From positions 1 to 64,000 of the forward strand of contig NZ_JAYGHH010000027.1 in the NCBI RefSeq assembly GCF_034931045.1: a DNA stretch of 64,000 nucleotides, in the 5' to 3' direction. Numbering within the stretch: position 1 is the stretch's first letter; each line of letters starts with the position of its first letter. Position numbers and translations under genes: made by a program. Below, one piece after another: positions 27,702 through 36,790 of this stretch. This DNA is from Nodularia sp034931045. GTDB lineage: Bacteria; Cyanobacteriota; Cyanobacteriia; Cyanobacteriales; Nostocaceae. The notes beneath the pieces are model-generated. The model saw nothing but the letters and a program-made list of their open reading frames with translations. It did no database searches and was not told where the DNA came from.

Positions 27702-30269
27702 TTAAAATGTCACAGAAAAACTACCAATAACCGTTAATGGTGCGCCCGGTTCTATGGCTACTCTCCCAAAATTTGCTCCGAGAAAATACTTTTGATTAAA
27801 CAGATTTTGGATATTAACACCCGCACGCCAATTATCACGTTGATAGTAGATTGCTGCGTCTGTTCTCAGATAACTGGGGATGATATAGGTATTGCTGGAG
27901 TCACCTTGGCGATCGCCTACATAAAACAAACCTAACCCTAAACCTAACCCTTGCAAATCACCTTGTTGTAATTCGTAAGTTGTCCACAAACTGGCCGTAT
28001 TAAATGGGACATTCGCTGGACGATTTCCCTGCAAACCGTCATTATCTTTGGTAATCTCGGCATCAATATAGGAATAAGATGCGATCACATTCCAACCAGG
28101 ACTAATTTCTCCCGCTACATTGAGTTCAATACCCTGGTTGCGTTGTTCACCTACAGGAAGGAGAAAGTCTGGATTAGCAAGATCAGTGGCAGCAATGTTT
28201 GATTTTGTAATGTGATAAGCTGCTAAAGTAGCCGCTAATCTGCCATCCAAAAATTCACCTTTTACTCCTACTTCGTATTGAGTTCCCCGTTCAGGTTCTA
28301 GAAATGAACCATCTACTCTTGTACCAAAGTTTGGTTGAAATGATTGGCTGTAACTAGCATAAAGAGAAATAGGTTGAATAGGTTGATAAACAATACCGAA
28401 TCTGGGAGTGAAAGCAGAATCGTAGCGATTAGATTCAGAATCATTCCGTAAATTCTTACTGTTTTGATCGACAATATCCAACCTTCCACCCACAAGCAAT
28501 TTGAAATTATCTGCAAACGCTATTTGGTCTTGCAAGAAAATTCCTAAACCATCGTTGCTATTCTGGTTATTACGCACAACGTTGGTTAATTCTTCTAAAC
28601 CAGGTCTGGGTATGACGTTGTAAATTGGATTGAATACATTAATACTTGGTGTAATTCCTCCAGGTAATCGCTTCTGAGTTCCCCCTGATGTAGCTCTAGC
28701 TAAGTCAACACCAAACAAAAGAGTATGATTAATTGAACCTGTAGTAAACTTACCAACTAAATCAGTTTGTAAAGTATAAGTTTCGCTATAGTCATCATTG
28801 GATCTAAAGTTCCGTGTAAGAATGCCTGTTGTTTCATCTAATCTCACAGGTTCAGCACGATAATCAAAAGCATCTGAACTTTGATATCGAAAGGCATTGC
28901 GTATTTTCCAATTATCGTTAAAATTATGCTCTAAACGATAGCTCAAGCCTATTTCTTCAACTTTTCTGAAATCATCTGGTTCACCAAAAAAACGCTCTAG
29001 AGGAGTGTCAATGATACCCTCTCCAAAGGCTAAAAATCCCCGGTCAAATGGACGCTCATCGTTGAGATAGTCGAATTGAAATGTTAAGTTGGTTGCTTTG
29101 CCAATTTCCCATTTTAAAGTAGGTGAAATAAAGAATCTTTGAACATCTTGATTAAAATCACGGAAACCGTTTGAAGTTTCGTAAACAGAGTTAAGCCTAT
29201 ATAGCAGAGTTTTATCAGAATTTAGTGGACCTGAGATGTCAATACTAGGGCGAAATGTCGAAAAACGACCCACTGACAATTCAGCATTATAGTAGGGATC
29301 TCTCAGAGGCTGCTTTGTAATTAAATTAATTACTCCTCCAGGCTCAACGCCACCATATAAAACTGAAGCTGGACCTTTGAGAACTTCTATCCGTTCGACG
29401 TTGGCGGTTTCTCTAATACCACCTCGTCCATCTTTGAAACCATCAACTAAAATACCACCACCAAAAGTACCGCCACCAAAAAATCCCCTAATACCAATTT
29501 GGTCTGCGGTACCAGCAAACCCACCATCTTGAAGTACACCTCCAACATTCAGCAGTGCATCTCTTAAACGAGTCACTCTTTGATCTCTAATCACTTGTTC
29601 AGGAATTACTTGAATAGTCTGAGGAATGTCTCGGATCAGAGTATCAGTTCTAGTTCCAGTGGAAGCATTGGGTACACGGTATCTATCTTGCTGACCTGTG
29701 ACTAATAATTCAATCGGTTCTGGAGTTTCAGTGCTGGTTTGTTCTTCTGCTGGTGTTTGTGGTGTCTGTGGTGTTTGAGTAGTAGACACGGTGGAAATAA
29801 CACCAAAAATCAAACCTTCGTCACTATCAAATAACTCAACTTGTGGCGCACTAGCTTCACCTGTCACCGTCAGCCGAATGGTGTTTGCATCCAGGTTAGT
29901 AACTGTAATTTCATTAATTCCCGCCGTGGGTTTTTCTTGACTGACAACATCACCATTAGGTAAGCTTAATTGAGCATTAGGAATGTCAACAATATAACTA
30001 TTCCCTTGACTCTGATTGGTTAGTTGCAGTTTATCTGATTGATTATTTACTAAAATTACATCTATGCCTGTGTCTGTTGCTTGTAACTTGACACCTGTTA
30101 CCTGAATCAGAGACTGAGCCAGTAACGGCTGAATATTTAACTGTTCTATGCTACTTAATTCAGAAGTTTTACCTATTGGTTTTTGGTTGTCTTCAGCTAA
30201 AGCAGGTAAACTCACCCACACGAAAGCCAAACCTGTCATCCAAGCTAGTTTTTGCACTTGATTTAACAT
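27702..30269 (-). CDS. TonB-dependent siderophore receptor with N-terminal AMIN domain
   Basis: About 855 residues. A signal peptide (MLNQVQKLAWMTGLAF..., ending ALAE) is followed by an AMIN-like domain (about residues 50-160: GVKLQATDTGIDVILVNNQS), a Pro/Thr linker, a TonB box region (PIELLVTGQQ), a plug (DIPQTIQVIPEQVIRDQR, GGVEPGGVINLITKQPL) and a 22-strand barrel ending SFSVTF. It imports ferric siderophores across the outer membrane. The AMIN domain, usually a peptidoglycan-binding or targeting module, is a cyanobacterial trait of this receptor type. The ATG at 30269 is chosen over the GTG at 30293 because GAAGAGAG precedes it. Confidence 0.93.
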   Translation of the reverse strand: MLNQVQKLAWMTGLAFVWVSLPALAEDNQKPIGKTSELSSIEQLNIQPLLAQSLIQVTGVKLQATDTGIDVILVNNQSDKLQLTNQSQGNSYIVDIPNAQLSLPNGDVVSQEKPTAGINEITVTNLDANTIRLTVTGEASAPQVELFDSDEGLIFGVISTVSTTQTPQTPQTPAEEQTSTETPEPIELLVTGQQDRYRVPNASTGTRTDTLIRDIPQTIQVIPEQVIRDQRVTRLRDALLNVGGVLQDGGFAGTADQIGIRGFFGGGTFGGGILVDGFKDGRGGIRETANVERIEVLKGPASVLYGGVEPGGVINLITKQPLRDPYYNAELSVGRFSTFRPSIDISGPLNSDKTLLYRLNSVYETSNGFRDFNQDVQRFFISPTLKWEIGKATNLTFQFDYLNDERPFDRGFLAFGEGIIDTPLERFFGEPDDFRKVEEIGLSYRLEHNFNDNWKIRNAFRYQSSDAFDYRAEPVRLDETTGILTRNFRSNDDYSETYTLQTDLVGKFTTGSINHTLLFGVDLARATSGGTQKRLPGGITPSINVFNPIYNVIPRPGLEELTNVVRNNQNSNDGLGIFLQDQIAFADNFKLLVGGRLDIVDQNSKNLRNDSESNRYDSAFTPRFGIVYQPIQPISLYASYSQSFQPNFGTRVDGSFLEPERGTQYEVGVKGEFLDGRLAATLAAYHITKSNIAATDLANPDFLLPVGEQRNQGIELNVAGEISPGWNVIASYSYIDAEITKDNDGLQGNRPANVPFNTASLWTTYELQQGDLQGLGLGLGLFYVGDRQGDSSNTYIIPSYLRTDAAIYYQRDNWRAGVNIQNLFNQKYFLGANFGRVAIEPGAPLTVIGSFSVTF

Positions 30270-30415
30270 CACTCTCTTCACCACATAAATCACGGACTAG
30301 GGAATTAGGAGCTAAGGATTAAGAAATACTTTCATTACCATTAGCCACTAATAGGTTAAATTAATAATTACTATCAAAAAGATTACAGGAAAATTCTGAT
30401 GTATGGGTTAATACT

Positions 30416-30459
30416 GCGATCGCTAGACGGAGTTTTTGCGATCGCTAGACGGAGTTTTT
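30416..30459. repeat. Perfect 22-bp tandem duplication with HIP1
   Basis: Two identical units beginning GCGATCGCTAGACGGAG and ending in five T lie head to tail. The second unit contains the TAG stop codon and last codons of the reverse-strand araC-type gene, the first lies just downstream. Confidence 0.9.
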
Positions 30460-31425
30460 TAATTTTTGTCGTTTGTCATTGAGATAAATTCCCGGATTTA
30501 CGCCAAATTTACGCCGGAATGAGGCGGCAAAATAACCTCGATTGGCAAATCCTACGGCTTTTGCGGCTTCAGTTACCGTGAGTCTACCGGCTGCTAACAT
30601 TTGGCGCGATCGCTCCATGCGACAATCATGCAGATAGCCAAACACTGTAGTTTCAAACACCTGCTTAAATCCCACTTTCAACTTATTATCATTAATTCCC
30701 ACCATCCGCGCCAACTCCATCAACGAAGGTGGCTGATCCAACCGCGTCAATAAAATTTCACTGGCGTAATGAATGCGCTCAATGTCTTCTGCATTTAAAC
30801 TTTTGCTGGTTGTCTCCACCGTCTGAATTTCCAGGAATTGATCAACCTGAAGCGCCATCAATTCCCAAACTTTGCTTTCCAGATACACCCGCTTTGTGTT
30901 TCCCTGATACGGACAGCCTAACAGTTGTTGTAGTGCCATTTGCATTGCCGGGGTAGTCTTACCGTGACGTTCATAGTATTTTTGGTCTGATTTACGGATT
31001 AATGGTTGCAAATTTGCTGGTAGTTCTCCCATATTGCCAAACCACTGGCAAAATAACTCAGGTTCTACATGAACACTCACCCAGGTGACTGGTTGAAGCG
31101 GTGAATATTCTAAATTTTCCCCTGGTGCTAAACCGCTACCAAAAAAGCCATAGCTTCCAGCCTTCACACCTGAAAGCTCAAAAGTATACTCAATCTGATG
31201 TTCTCGATCAGAGGATTTTGTAATTAACTCTTCATACAACTGATAGTTGGCAATATGTAAATCTAATCCTGCTCGTAAATCGATATACTGAGTGTAACCG
31301 TTACCAAGTCTCACAGGATACTGATAAGTGACATCAAATCCATCAGATGTATCAGGTGTGGGTTGATTCTGCTCACTTTCATAGATGAGTTCATGGTAAG
31401 CCGATTGGGAGAGGTTGAGAGTCAT
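30445..31425 (-). CDS. AraC-family transcriptional regulator (PchR-like)
   Basis: About 326 residues from the ATG at 31425; a TTG at 31446 would add seven. The C-terminal AraC HTH pair is clear: PPSLMELARMVGINDNKLKV and LTVTEAAKAVGFANRGYFAA, then SFRRKFGVNPGIYL. The N-terminal domain has PchR-like features (SYGFFGSGLAPGENLEY). PchR-type proteins bind a ferric siderophore and activate receptor genes; its position immediately upstream of the TonB receptor on the same strand supports that role. Confidence 0.92.
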   Translation of the reverse strand: MTLNLSQSAYHELIYESEQNQPTPDTSDGFDVTYQYPVRLGNGYTQYIDLRAGLDLHIANYQLYEELITKSSDREHQIEYTFELSGVKAGSYGFFGSGLAPGENLEYSPLQPVTWVSVHVEPELFCQWFGNMGELPANLQPLIRKSDQKYYERHGKTTPAMQMALQQLLGCPYQGNTKRVYLESKVWELMALQVDQFLEIQTVETTSKSLNAEDIERIHYASEILLTRLDQPPSLMELARMVGINDNKLKVGFKQVFETTVFGYLHDCRMERSRQMLAAGRLTVTEAAKAVGFANRGYFAASFRRKFGVNPGIYLNDKRQKLKNSV

Positions 31426-31446
31426 AGGGTCATTTGCTACCGGCAA

Positions 31447-31884
31447 CCTTGCAACGCGTATGCTTAATTGTCAGCAATTGGAGATTTTAATAAGAATTAC
31501 TTGCAACTATTAAACCACATTTATCACTAAAATACTGAGATTTATACTAATTCATTGTTGTGATGCTCAAGGAAAGTCGCAGTTTTAACAGCCGTCGTCG
31601 GTGCGTCGGATACTCTTTAAATTACTTGTGTGTACATCGTAGGGGGTAGGGTCGAAATCATATCACCTCACAACTAATCGAGATAAATTCCATTTATGGG
31701 CGATACAATGTATTCCATCGCACGATAAAACTTAAACTTAATCCTATACCTACGCTCATAGTCAACTGATTCTTACGGTGGACGTTAGAGATAAAAATAG
31801 CCGCTACCGTCATAAATGAAGGCAATAATCATCACAAATATTCGATACAAAGCAATTGCATTCAAAACCGGGAGCATATTTATT
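31447..31884. other. Divergent intergenic region
   Basis: About 440 bp between the regulator and a small membrane protein gene. It contains a 19-mer ACTTGTGTGTACATCGTAG (31624-31642), which recurs at 16773, 53258 and 53866. No gene was seen. Confidence 0.55.
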
Positions 31885-32304
31885 ATGGACTGGTCTAAAA
31901 ATCTACAGCAATTCCAAGACTTCGTATTATTCAAATTTCCTCAGCCACCATACTTCTTACTTTCAATTGGACTGTTAATTAGCCTTCTTTGTGGATTACC
32001 ATTTGCGATTACACTGCAAAAACGAGTGCAAGATTGGATGAAAAATCATTCTTCTAGCACCTTACCCCGGTGGGCCAAATTACAACTTTTAATTCCTTTT
32101 ATCGGAACTGCCATTGGTGTTTGTATTGCCTTTGCCTCCTTGTTAGAAATTTTTGGTTTACCGACTCTGCCTGCTTATTTGATATCTTTACTAAGTACAA
32201 TATTAGCGGCTTCATGGATTTGGTCGGAAATCGGACATCTTTTAGGTCGAAGACTTTTACGTTCCTATTTAGCTCAGTCTGCCAAATTGTCTCACCAAAG
32301 GTAG
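31885..32304 (+). CDS. Membrane protein, unknown
   Basis: About 139 residues from the ATG at 31885 (MDWSKNLQQF); codons back to 31816 are less protein-like. Three hydrophobic segments are visible (about residues 22-42, 68-92, 98-120), with an amphipathic basic loop QKRVQDWMKN between the first two. No family is recognised. It stands alone. Confidence 0.6.
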   Translation: MDWSKNLQQFQDFVLFKFPQPPYFLLSIGLLISLLCGLPFAITLQKRVQDWMKNHSSSTLPRWAKLQLLIPFIGTAIGVCIAFASLLEIFGLPTLPAYLISLLSTILAASWIWSEIGHLLGRRLLRSYLAQSAKLSHQR

Positions 32305-32511
32305 AAGTAAGTTTTAATGCCAAAATGTAAATTTTTAAGAAGTTAAAGTTATGTAAATCAAGATGAACAATCGATGCTATACAATTCTCGATCTGCCATC
32401 TACAAGCAGTTAAGAATTTAGCTGTAATTGCAAAATTTTAGTTACTCAAGTTTGCATCTAAGTATTTTATGGTAGATTTAATAATCAGTAGAACACTAGA
32501 ATATATGTAGA

Positions 32512-32648
32512 GTTGCGTAGCTTGCCGTTAGGCATAAAAGTTATTTGTAAGGATAGGGAACAGGGAACAGTTATCTGTCATCCCCAAATTTTCTGATTTA
32601 TTCAACCCAAAATTTACACTTTTGATGGTACACCATTCAAAAACCTTA
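32512..32648. repeat. Dispersed repeat family A, copy 3
   Basis: Shares AGGCATAAAAGTT, AGGGAACAGGGAACAGTTAT, TTATTCAACCCAAAATTTAC and TGTACCATCAAAAGTG-type segments (here in reverse) with copies 1 and 2. The terminal GGGTTTGCTG ends are not intact, so this copy is degenerate. It lies upstream of the PAS-Crp gene in a 435 bp gap otherwise without a gene. Confidence 0.6.
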
Positions 32649-32740
32649 TTGGGCATCTTTAAAAGTGGCTCAATTAATCCCAGTATTGATTTAGGGGACT
32701 TTTTTGCTCAACCTCTGCAAGCAAGTAGCGGGAATTTAAG

Positions 32741-33904
32741 GTGAACATAGAACAATTCATTCAAAGCACAGAAGCACTACACAGCCGTTTAGCAGATTTG
32801 TACCAAACTGCTAGCGTCTTACCTTGGATTCCGCCAGAATTGCTGCCCCAAGCTTTTAAGGAACTCTATAGTACTTCCAAAATGGTGCAATTAGCGGCAG
32901 AGGAACTTTATCAGCAAAATGAAGAACTGATTCAAACACGCAACTTGCTAGAAACTGAACGCCAACGCTACCAGGATTTATTCGAGTTTGCACCAGACGG
33001 CTATTTGGTCACTAATGGCGAAGGAATCATCCAAGAAGCTAATCTAGCCGCAGCAAAATTGCTCAATGTTTCCAGGCAATTACTCATAGGCAAACCCATA
33101 GTTAACTTTGTCCACCTCGAAGAAAGACAGTTGTTTCGCAGTGAACTTGGCCAGCTATGTCAGTCAGACAGAGTTAGAGAGTTAGTAGTGCGTCTACAAC
33201 AAAATCACGGCGAGTATTTTGACGCAGCTTTAACAGTGGCTGTAGTACGTAATCAACAAGGTAACGCCAATTCTCTGCGTTGGTTGTTACGTAATATCAA
33301 TCAACGTCAGAAACAGAAAACAGAACTAATCGACAATAACAGTGATCTAATTCAGGATCGGCCTATACATCAACATACTAAAGGAGAAACTATTCCCCTC
33401 AATCCTTTAGTCGTTTGGTATGTTCGCCAGGGCTTAGTGAAGCTGAATACTTTTTGTGAAACCGGCGAAGAAATATTAATAGGATTAGCTGCACAAGATA
33501 TGATTTTTGGCTCTAATATGACTTCTTTACCCATTTATCAAGCCACAGCCTTGTCAGATGTGGAGTTAGTCTCAATTTACGTAGCAGAAATCGCCGTCAA
33601 CCCAATTCTGAGCCATATTTTGTTACCCAAAATCAATCAACGCTTACAACAAACAGAATGTTTTTTAGTAATTGCTGGTAAGCGTCGGGTGGAAGAAAGA
33701 CTTTACCATCTATTACAACTTTTAAAACAGCAAATTGGCGAGCCAGTAGCAGAAGGCACTCGCTTAAGTGTTCGCTTTACTCATGAAGATATTGCTAGTG
33801 CTTGCTGTACTACCAGAGTGACAATTACCAGATTAATGGGAAAATTACAACAAGAAGGTTTAATTAGTTTTGACTCCAAAAAATATATTATTTTGAAAGA
33901 CTAA
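32741..33904 (+). CDS. PAS-domain and Crp/Fnr-type regulator fusion
   Basis: 387 residues. An N-terminal helical region and coiled coil (about residues 45-80) lead into a PAS domain (about 78-185: YQDLFEFAPDGYLVTNGEGI). Then follows a degenerate cyclic-nucleotide-binding-like beta domain (about 215-300) and a C-terminal Crp-type winged helix (FTHEDIASACCTTRVTITRL, MGKLQQEGLI). The design suggests a one-component sensor regulator. The cNMP pocket arginine signature is not evident. GTG start at 32741, with AAGG a few bases upstream. Targets are unknown. Confidence 0.85.
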   Translation: MNIEQFIQSTEALHSRLADLYQTASVLPWIPPELLPQAFKELYSTSKMVQLAAEELYQQNEELIQTRNLLETERQRYQDLFEFAPDGYLVTNGEGIIQEANLAAAKLLNVSRQLLIGKPIVNFVHLEERQLFRSELGQLCQSDRVRELVVRLQQNHGEYFDAALTVAVVRNQQGNANSLRWLLRNINQRQKQKTELIDNNSDLIQDRPIHQHTKGETIPLNPLVVWYVRQGLVKLNTFCETGEEILIGLAAQDMIFGSNMTSLPIYQATALSDVELVSIYVAEIAVNPILSHILLPKINQRLQQTECFLVIAGKRRVEERLYHLLQLLKQQIGEPVAEGTRLSVRFTHEDIASACCTTRVTITRLMGKLQQEGLISFDSKKYIILKD

Positions 33905-33920
33905 TAATACCAATACAAAA

Positions 33921-33940
33921 TAATTAGGGTTTGCTGTTCG
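33921..33940. repeat. Repeat A terminal fragment inside a gene end
   Basis: TTAGGGTTTGCTGTTCGC here is identical to the left end of repeat A copy 1. Read on the reverse strand it supplies the last codons (ANSKP) and TAA stop of the cupin gene. Confidence 0.65.
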
Positions 33941-34268
33941 CTTCAGAAAGCGTTAATAAAAAGGCCAGGTTTTTCACTGTTTTTATGGCGTGGCGTGCGT
34001 TAGCAGGGAGAAAAATAAAGACTCCCGATTCTAAGACTAGCTCTTTTCCTTCCAGGGTCAATATACCCTGCCCTTCAATTACATTTACAGTGGCATTGCA
34101 AGGAGAACTATGTTCGGCGATGTGCATTCCCGCCGCCAATGACATCAGTGTATATCGGCAGTTTCCATCTTCCAGCAGAATTTTGCTCTTAACTCCAGTT
34201 TGAGGATATTCAATCATATCCGCCCAACGAATTGCGTTAGTATTCAAAGACATGATGGTTGCGGCCAT
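33924..34268 (-). CDS. Small cupin-domain protein
   Basis: 114 residues forming one cupin barrel. Motif 1 is seen in MHIAEHSSPCNATVNVIEGQ and motif 2 in FIFLPANARHAIKTV, with histidines available for a metal. Its function (enzyme or small-molecule sensor) cannot be set from sequence. The final residues derive from a dispersed repeat end, so the natural C-terminus may have been changed. Confidence 0.82.
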   Translation of the reverse strand: MAATIMSLNTNAIRWADMIEYPQTGVKSKILLEDGNCRYTLMSLAAGMHIAEHSSPCNATVNVIEGQGILTLEGKELVLESGVFIFLPANARHAIKTVKNLAFLLTLSEANSKP

Positions 34269-34376
34269 GGAATTATTCCTTGATTGCAGTGAGATGATTA
34301 AATACTAGAATTAAAATATTTAAATATCATCTACTGGGAGTAGGGAAAAAATCAACTATTTTCTCCCTCATCCCTC

Positions 34377-35375
34377 TTATCTCCCTCGGCTGACTTCTAA
34401 CATCAACTTTGAGTCCCAAGTGTAGTAGCCAATTTTTTCAGGTACTCTAGAAAATCGCCCGGTGCGATAGCCTCGCGATAGTTCGTTCAGCACTTTGGTT
34501 TTGACTTCTCGTACTTGCTGCTCATCTAGTTCACCATAAAGACCGGTGATGATTTGGGCTACACTGAACACTCTCCCTGAATGTTTTTCTAAGAAATCAG
34601 AAAGAGCATCTATCAAAAATTGATTCTCAAATTCTGCCAGCATGGGGACAACGTTGGAATTCACGGTTGGGGAAGGTTTATTCCTGTTGTACTTGGCAGT
34701 TTGAGAGTAAATTTTAGTCTTGTTGGAGTTGACTAAACTTAAGTTCAGAGTGTAACAACCAGGTTCGTCAGGAATCGCCGACCAAGCCTTTCTTTCTCTA
34801 CCCTGTGTCAGCGAGGATTGGACTCTACCTTTAACGACTTTGAAGATAGGTGGCTCTAACTCGCCATAAAGCGATCGCACAATAAAATCTATATGACAAA
34901 CTGTGCCAAGATGTTCATGCAGCAGACTCTTGATGGCTTCCATCCGAGTTAGAGATTGATACTCAGGTAGCATGGGAATGTCTGGTACTTTGACTGATTT
35001 ATCTTGACTCTCTAGAGACTCTGGAATCTCTGTAGTTCTCTGGTCAGAAGTATCTATTTTCCCGTTTGCTGAATCTTGTAATTCAGACTGAATAGAGTTA
35101 ACAGTTTGGTCAGGTGATGAAAATGAGTCTTTTTCCGCCGGTGCAAAGAGCTGATGACGCATCTGAACGGTTTCTAGATGAGCGATCGCGTTTGAAGTAG
35201 AAGAGCTATTAGACAACAAAGCATCTACATGATTGAGCTGCGATCGCGCCTGTGTGTATAAGCTTTCATACTCTTCTACCAAGCGAGCATAGTAGTCTCG
35301 TAATTCTAACAGTGGAGAAAGAAAAGCTTCAGGTGGTTCTAATGGTGAGAGATTATTCATACAGTTTTGAATCAT
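34377..35375 (-). CDS. Protein with duplicated winged-helix-like C-terminal domains
   Basis: 332 residues. An N-terminal coiled coil (about 20-60) and a polar linker lead to two repeats of about 70 residues: the first around 145-220 (MEAIKSLLHEHLGTVCHIDF, IVRSLYGELEPPIF, GCYTLNL), the second around 255-325 (FLIDALSDFLEKHSGRVFSV, QIITGLYGELDEQQV, GYYTWDS). The shared pattern LxxxxGxVxxxxxIxxxLYGEL ... GxYTxxxxL looks like a winged helix of the HARE-HTH kind. The start overlaps the preceding zinc-ribbon gene by four bases, so the two are translated together. The family is not recognised; DNA binding is inference. Confidence 0.7.
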   Translation of the reverse strand: MIQNCMNNLSPLEPPEAFLSPLLELRDYYARLVEEYESLYTQARSQLNHVDALLSNSSSTSNAIAHLETVQMRHQLFAPAEKDSFSSPDQTVNSIQSELQDSANGKIDTSDQRTTEIPESLESQDKSVKVPDIPMLPEYQSLTRMEAIKSLLHEHLGTVCHIDFIVRSLYGELEPPIFKVVKGRVQSSLTQGRERKAWSAIPDEPGCYTLNLSLVNSNKTKIYSQTAKYNRNKPSPTVNSNVVPMLAEFENQFLIDALSDFLEKHSGRVFSVAQIITGLYGELDEQQVREVKTKVLNELSRGYRTGRFSRVPEKIGYYTWDSKLMLEVSRGR

Positions 35376-35617
35376 CCTAAATCGATATCACTTTTGTAAG
35401 TCATGGCTCTAGGTTTTGCTTTTTGAGATGACTGATGAGATTTTTTTGGTGCTTGCGGTGGTCGGCATTGCTCGCAATATAATGGGCGAGGTCCGAAAGT
35501 TTCTCTTTGTGTCGTTTGGTCGCATTGCTTACAGACAAAATGGAAAACACGAGTATGAATCTGTCTTTTATGCGCCCGGACAGTATACTCTTTAACATCA
35601 ATGAACTTACTAGGCAT
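35372..35617 (-). CDS. Small zinc-ribbon protein
   Basis: 81 residues with two Cys pairs, CKQC and CEQC, about 20 residues apart (VCKQCDQTTQRETFGPRPLYCEQCRPP), the usual four-cysteine zinc ribbon, followed by a basic Ser/Lys-rich tail. It is translationally coupled to the winged-helix-like gene downstream, which suggests the pair acts together on nucleic acid. No named family is recognised. Confidence 0.72.
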   Translation of the reverse strand: MPSKFIDVKEYTVRAHKRQIHTRVFHFVCKQCDQTTQRETFGPRPLYCEQCRPPQAPKKSHQSSQKAKPRAMTYKSDIDLG

Positions 35618-36329
35618 AATCCAAAATAGTGAATTTGATTCCTATTAATATAGCTATTCAAGCAAATGAAATGATATCCGTGTATGTTCCATTGTAAGTT
35701 TTATTCAAGTCAGTGATTCTATCTGAAAGTCACTGGCGAGCAACTAACAGCCTCTCTGCTGGAGATACATATAGTTAATTATCACCATTCAAGTGTCTAT
35801 TGCTTCTCTACCTCTGGGGGATTAAATCTAGAAATTAGATATATTTACCAAAAATTTCTGCCAAACTGGCAAGAGTGTTTAGATTGCTCTTAAGGTAAAC
35901 AGTGTTTGTAATTGTCAGCAAATATCATCAAAAACCGTCTCACAATAGCAGGAAAAGGCAATCTGATGAAGCTGTATTCAAGAATATAGAGGCTTTTTTT
36001 GTTTGTTTACAACGTTTATCTAAGGTTGTAATATCCTGATAATAATATTTTTAGAATCTACCTTGCGAAAGATTTTAGGATTTTAATATACTTTAAAAAG
36101 ACACCCTGCCGTCAAGATTTATACCTTGTGCAAAGTGTCTTATTATCCAAAATAAAACTGAATCAAATACTAATTAACGAGACGAAAAAGATTATCTGCC
36201 ACTACCGCGATCTAAATTTATGGGATAAAGCCAGTGAAACTTCAAACAGTTTATATAATTACTGAAGCTTGTCCCTTGAAGATTGGCGTTTTTATCGAAA
36301 CAAAAAAAATGGTTATGCATCTGCTGAAT
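35618..36329. other. AT-rich intergenic region, no gene seen
   Basis: About 710 bp with no supported ORF on either strand. AT-rich runs and a few T-tracts (35990-36005) occur. No recognisable RNA family was found by eye. Confidence 0.5.
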
Positions 36330-36647
36330 TTAAAAGTCTTGATTGTTAAATTTATTAACTGAAGTAGTCAATTCATAAATTGAATTTACCAAAGCTATAT
36401 GTTCTTGATGACTAAGATGGCAGTTTTGATAACATTTATCTAAAAAACAGATCAATGCCAAACTTGCAGATTCTAGCTTTACCCTTTTCCTTGCTGCCCT
36501 AATAGCTTGATATAATTCAGGATAAACTTGGTTATTGCTAATTCCGATTTGCTCATCCGGCATCCAACATTTAAATGCGTAACCTTCGGGCAATGGTATA
36601 ACTTCAATTAACCAACCATGATATGAATTTTGCCATTTCATCCACAA
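36330..36647 (-). CDS. Conserved hypothetical protein
   Basis: 105 residues. The N-terminal part (SYHGWLIEVIPLPEGYAFKC) has the look of a small beta-sheet domain seen in many short cyanobacterial hypotheticals; the C-terminal part is helical with cysteines in ICFLDKCYQNCHLS. No function can be assigned. It is monocistronic. Confidence 0.55.
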   Translation of the reverse strand: MWMKWQNSYHGWLIEVIPLPEGYAFKCWMPDEQIGISNNQVYPELYQAIRAARKRVKLESASLALICFLDKCYQNCHLSHQEHIALVNSIYELTTSVNKFNNQDF

Positions 36648-36790
36648 TTCGTCTCTTAGTTCAGTGATTAAGGTTTTACCTAACCTTTCTGTGTGCGAAT
36701 CAAATTATAAAACCTATATATGTAATCACTGTGCAGAATTTGTGTAGAATTTGTGTAGAAAAATTAGGTAACAGTTTTTACATATTATGA

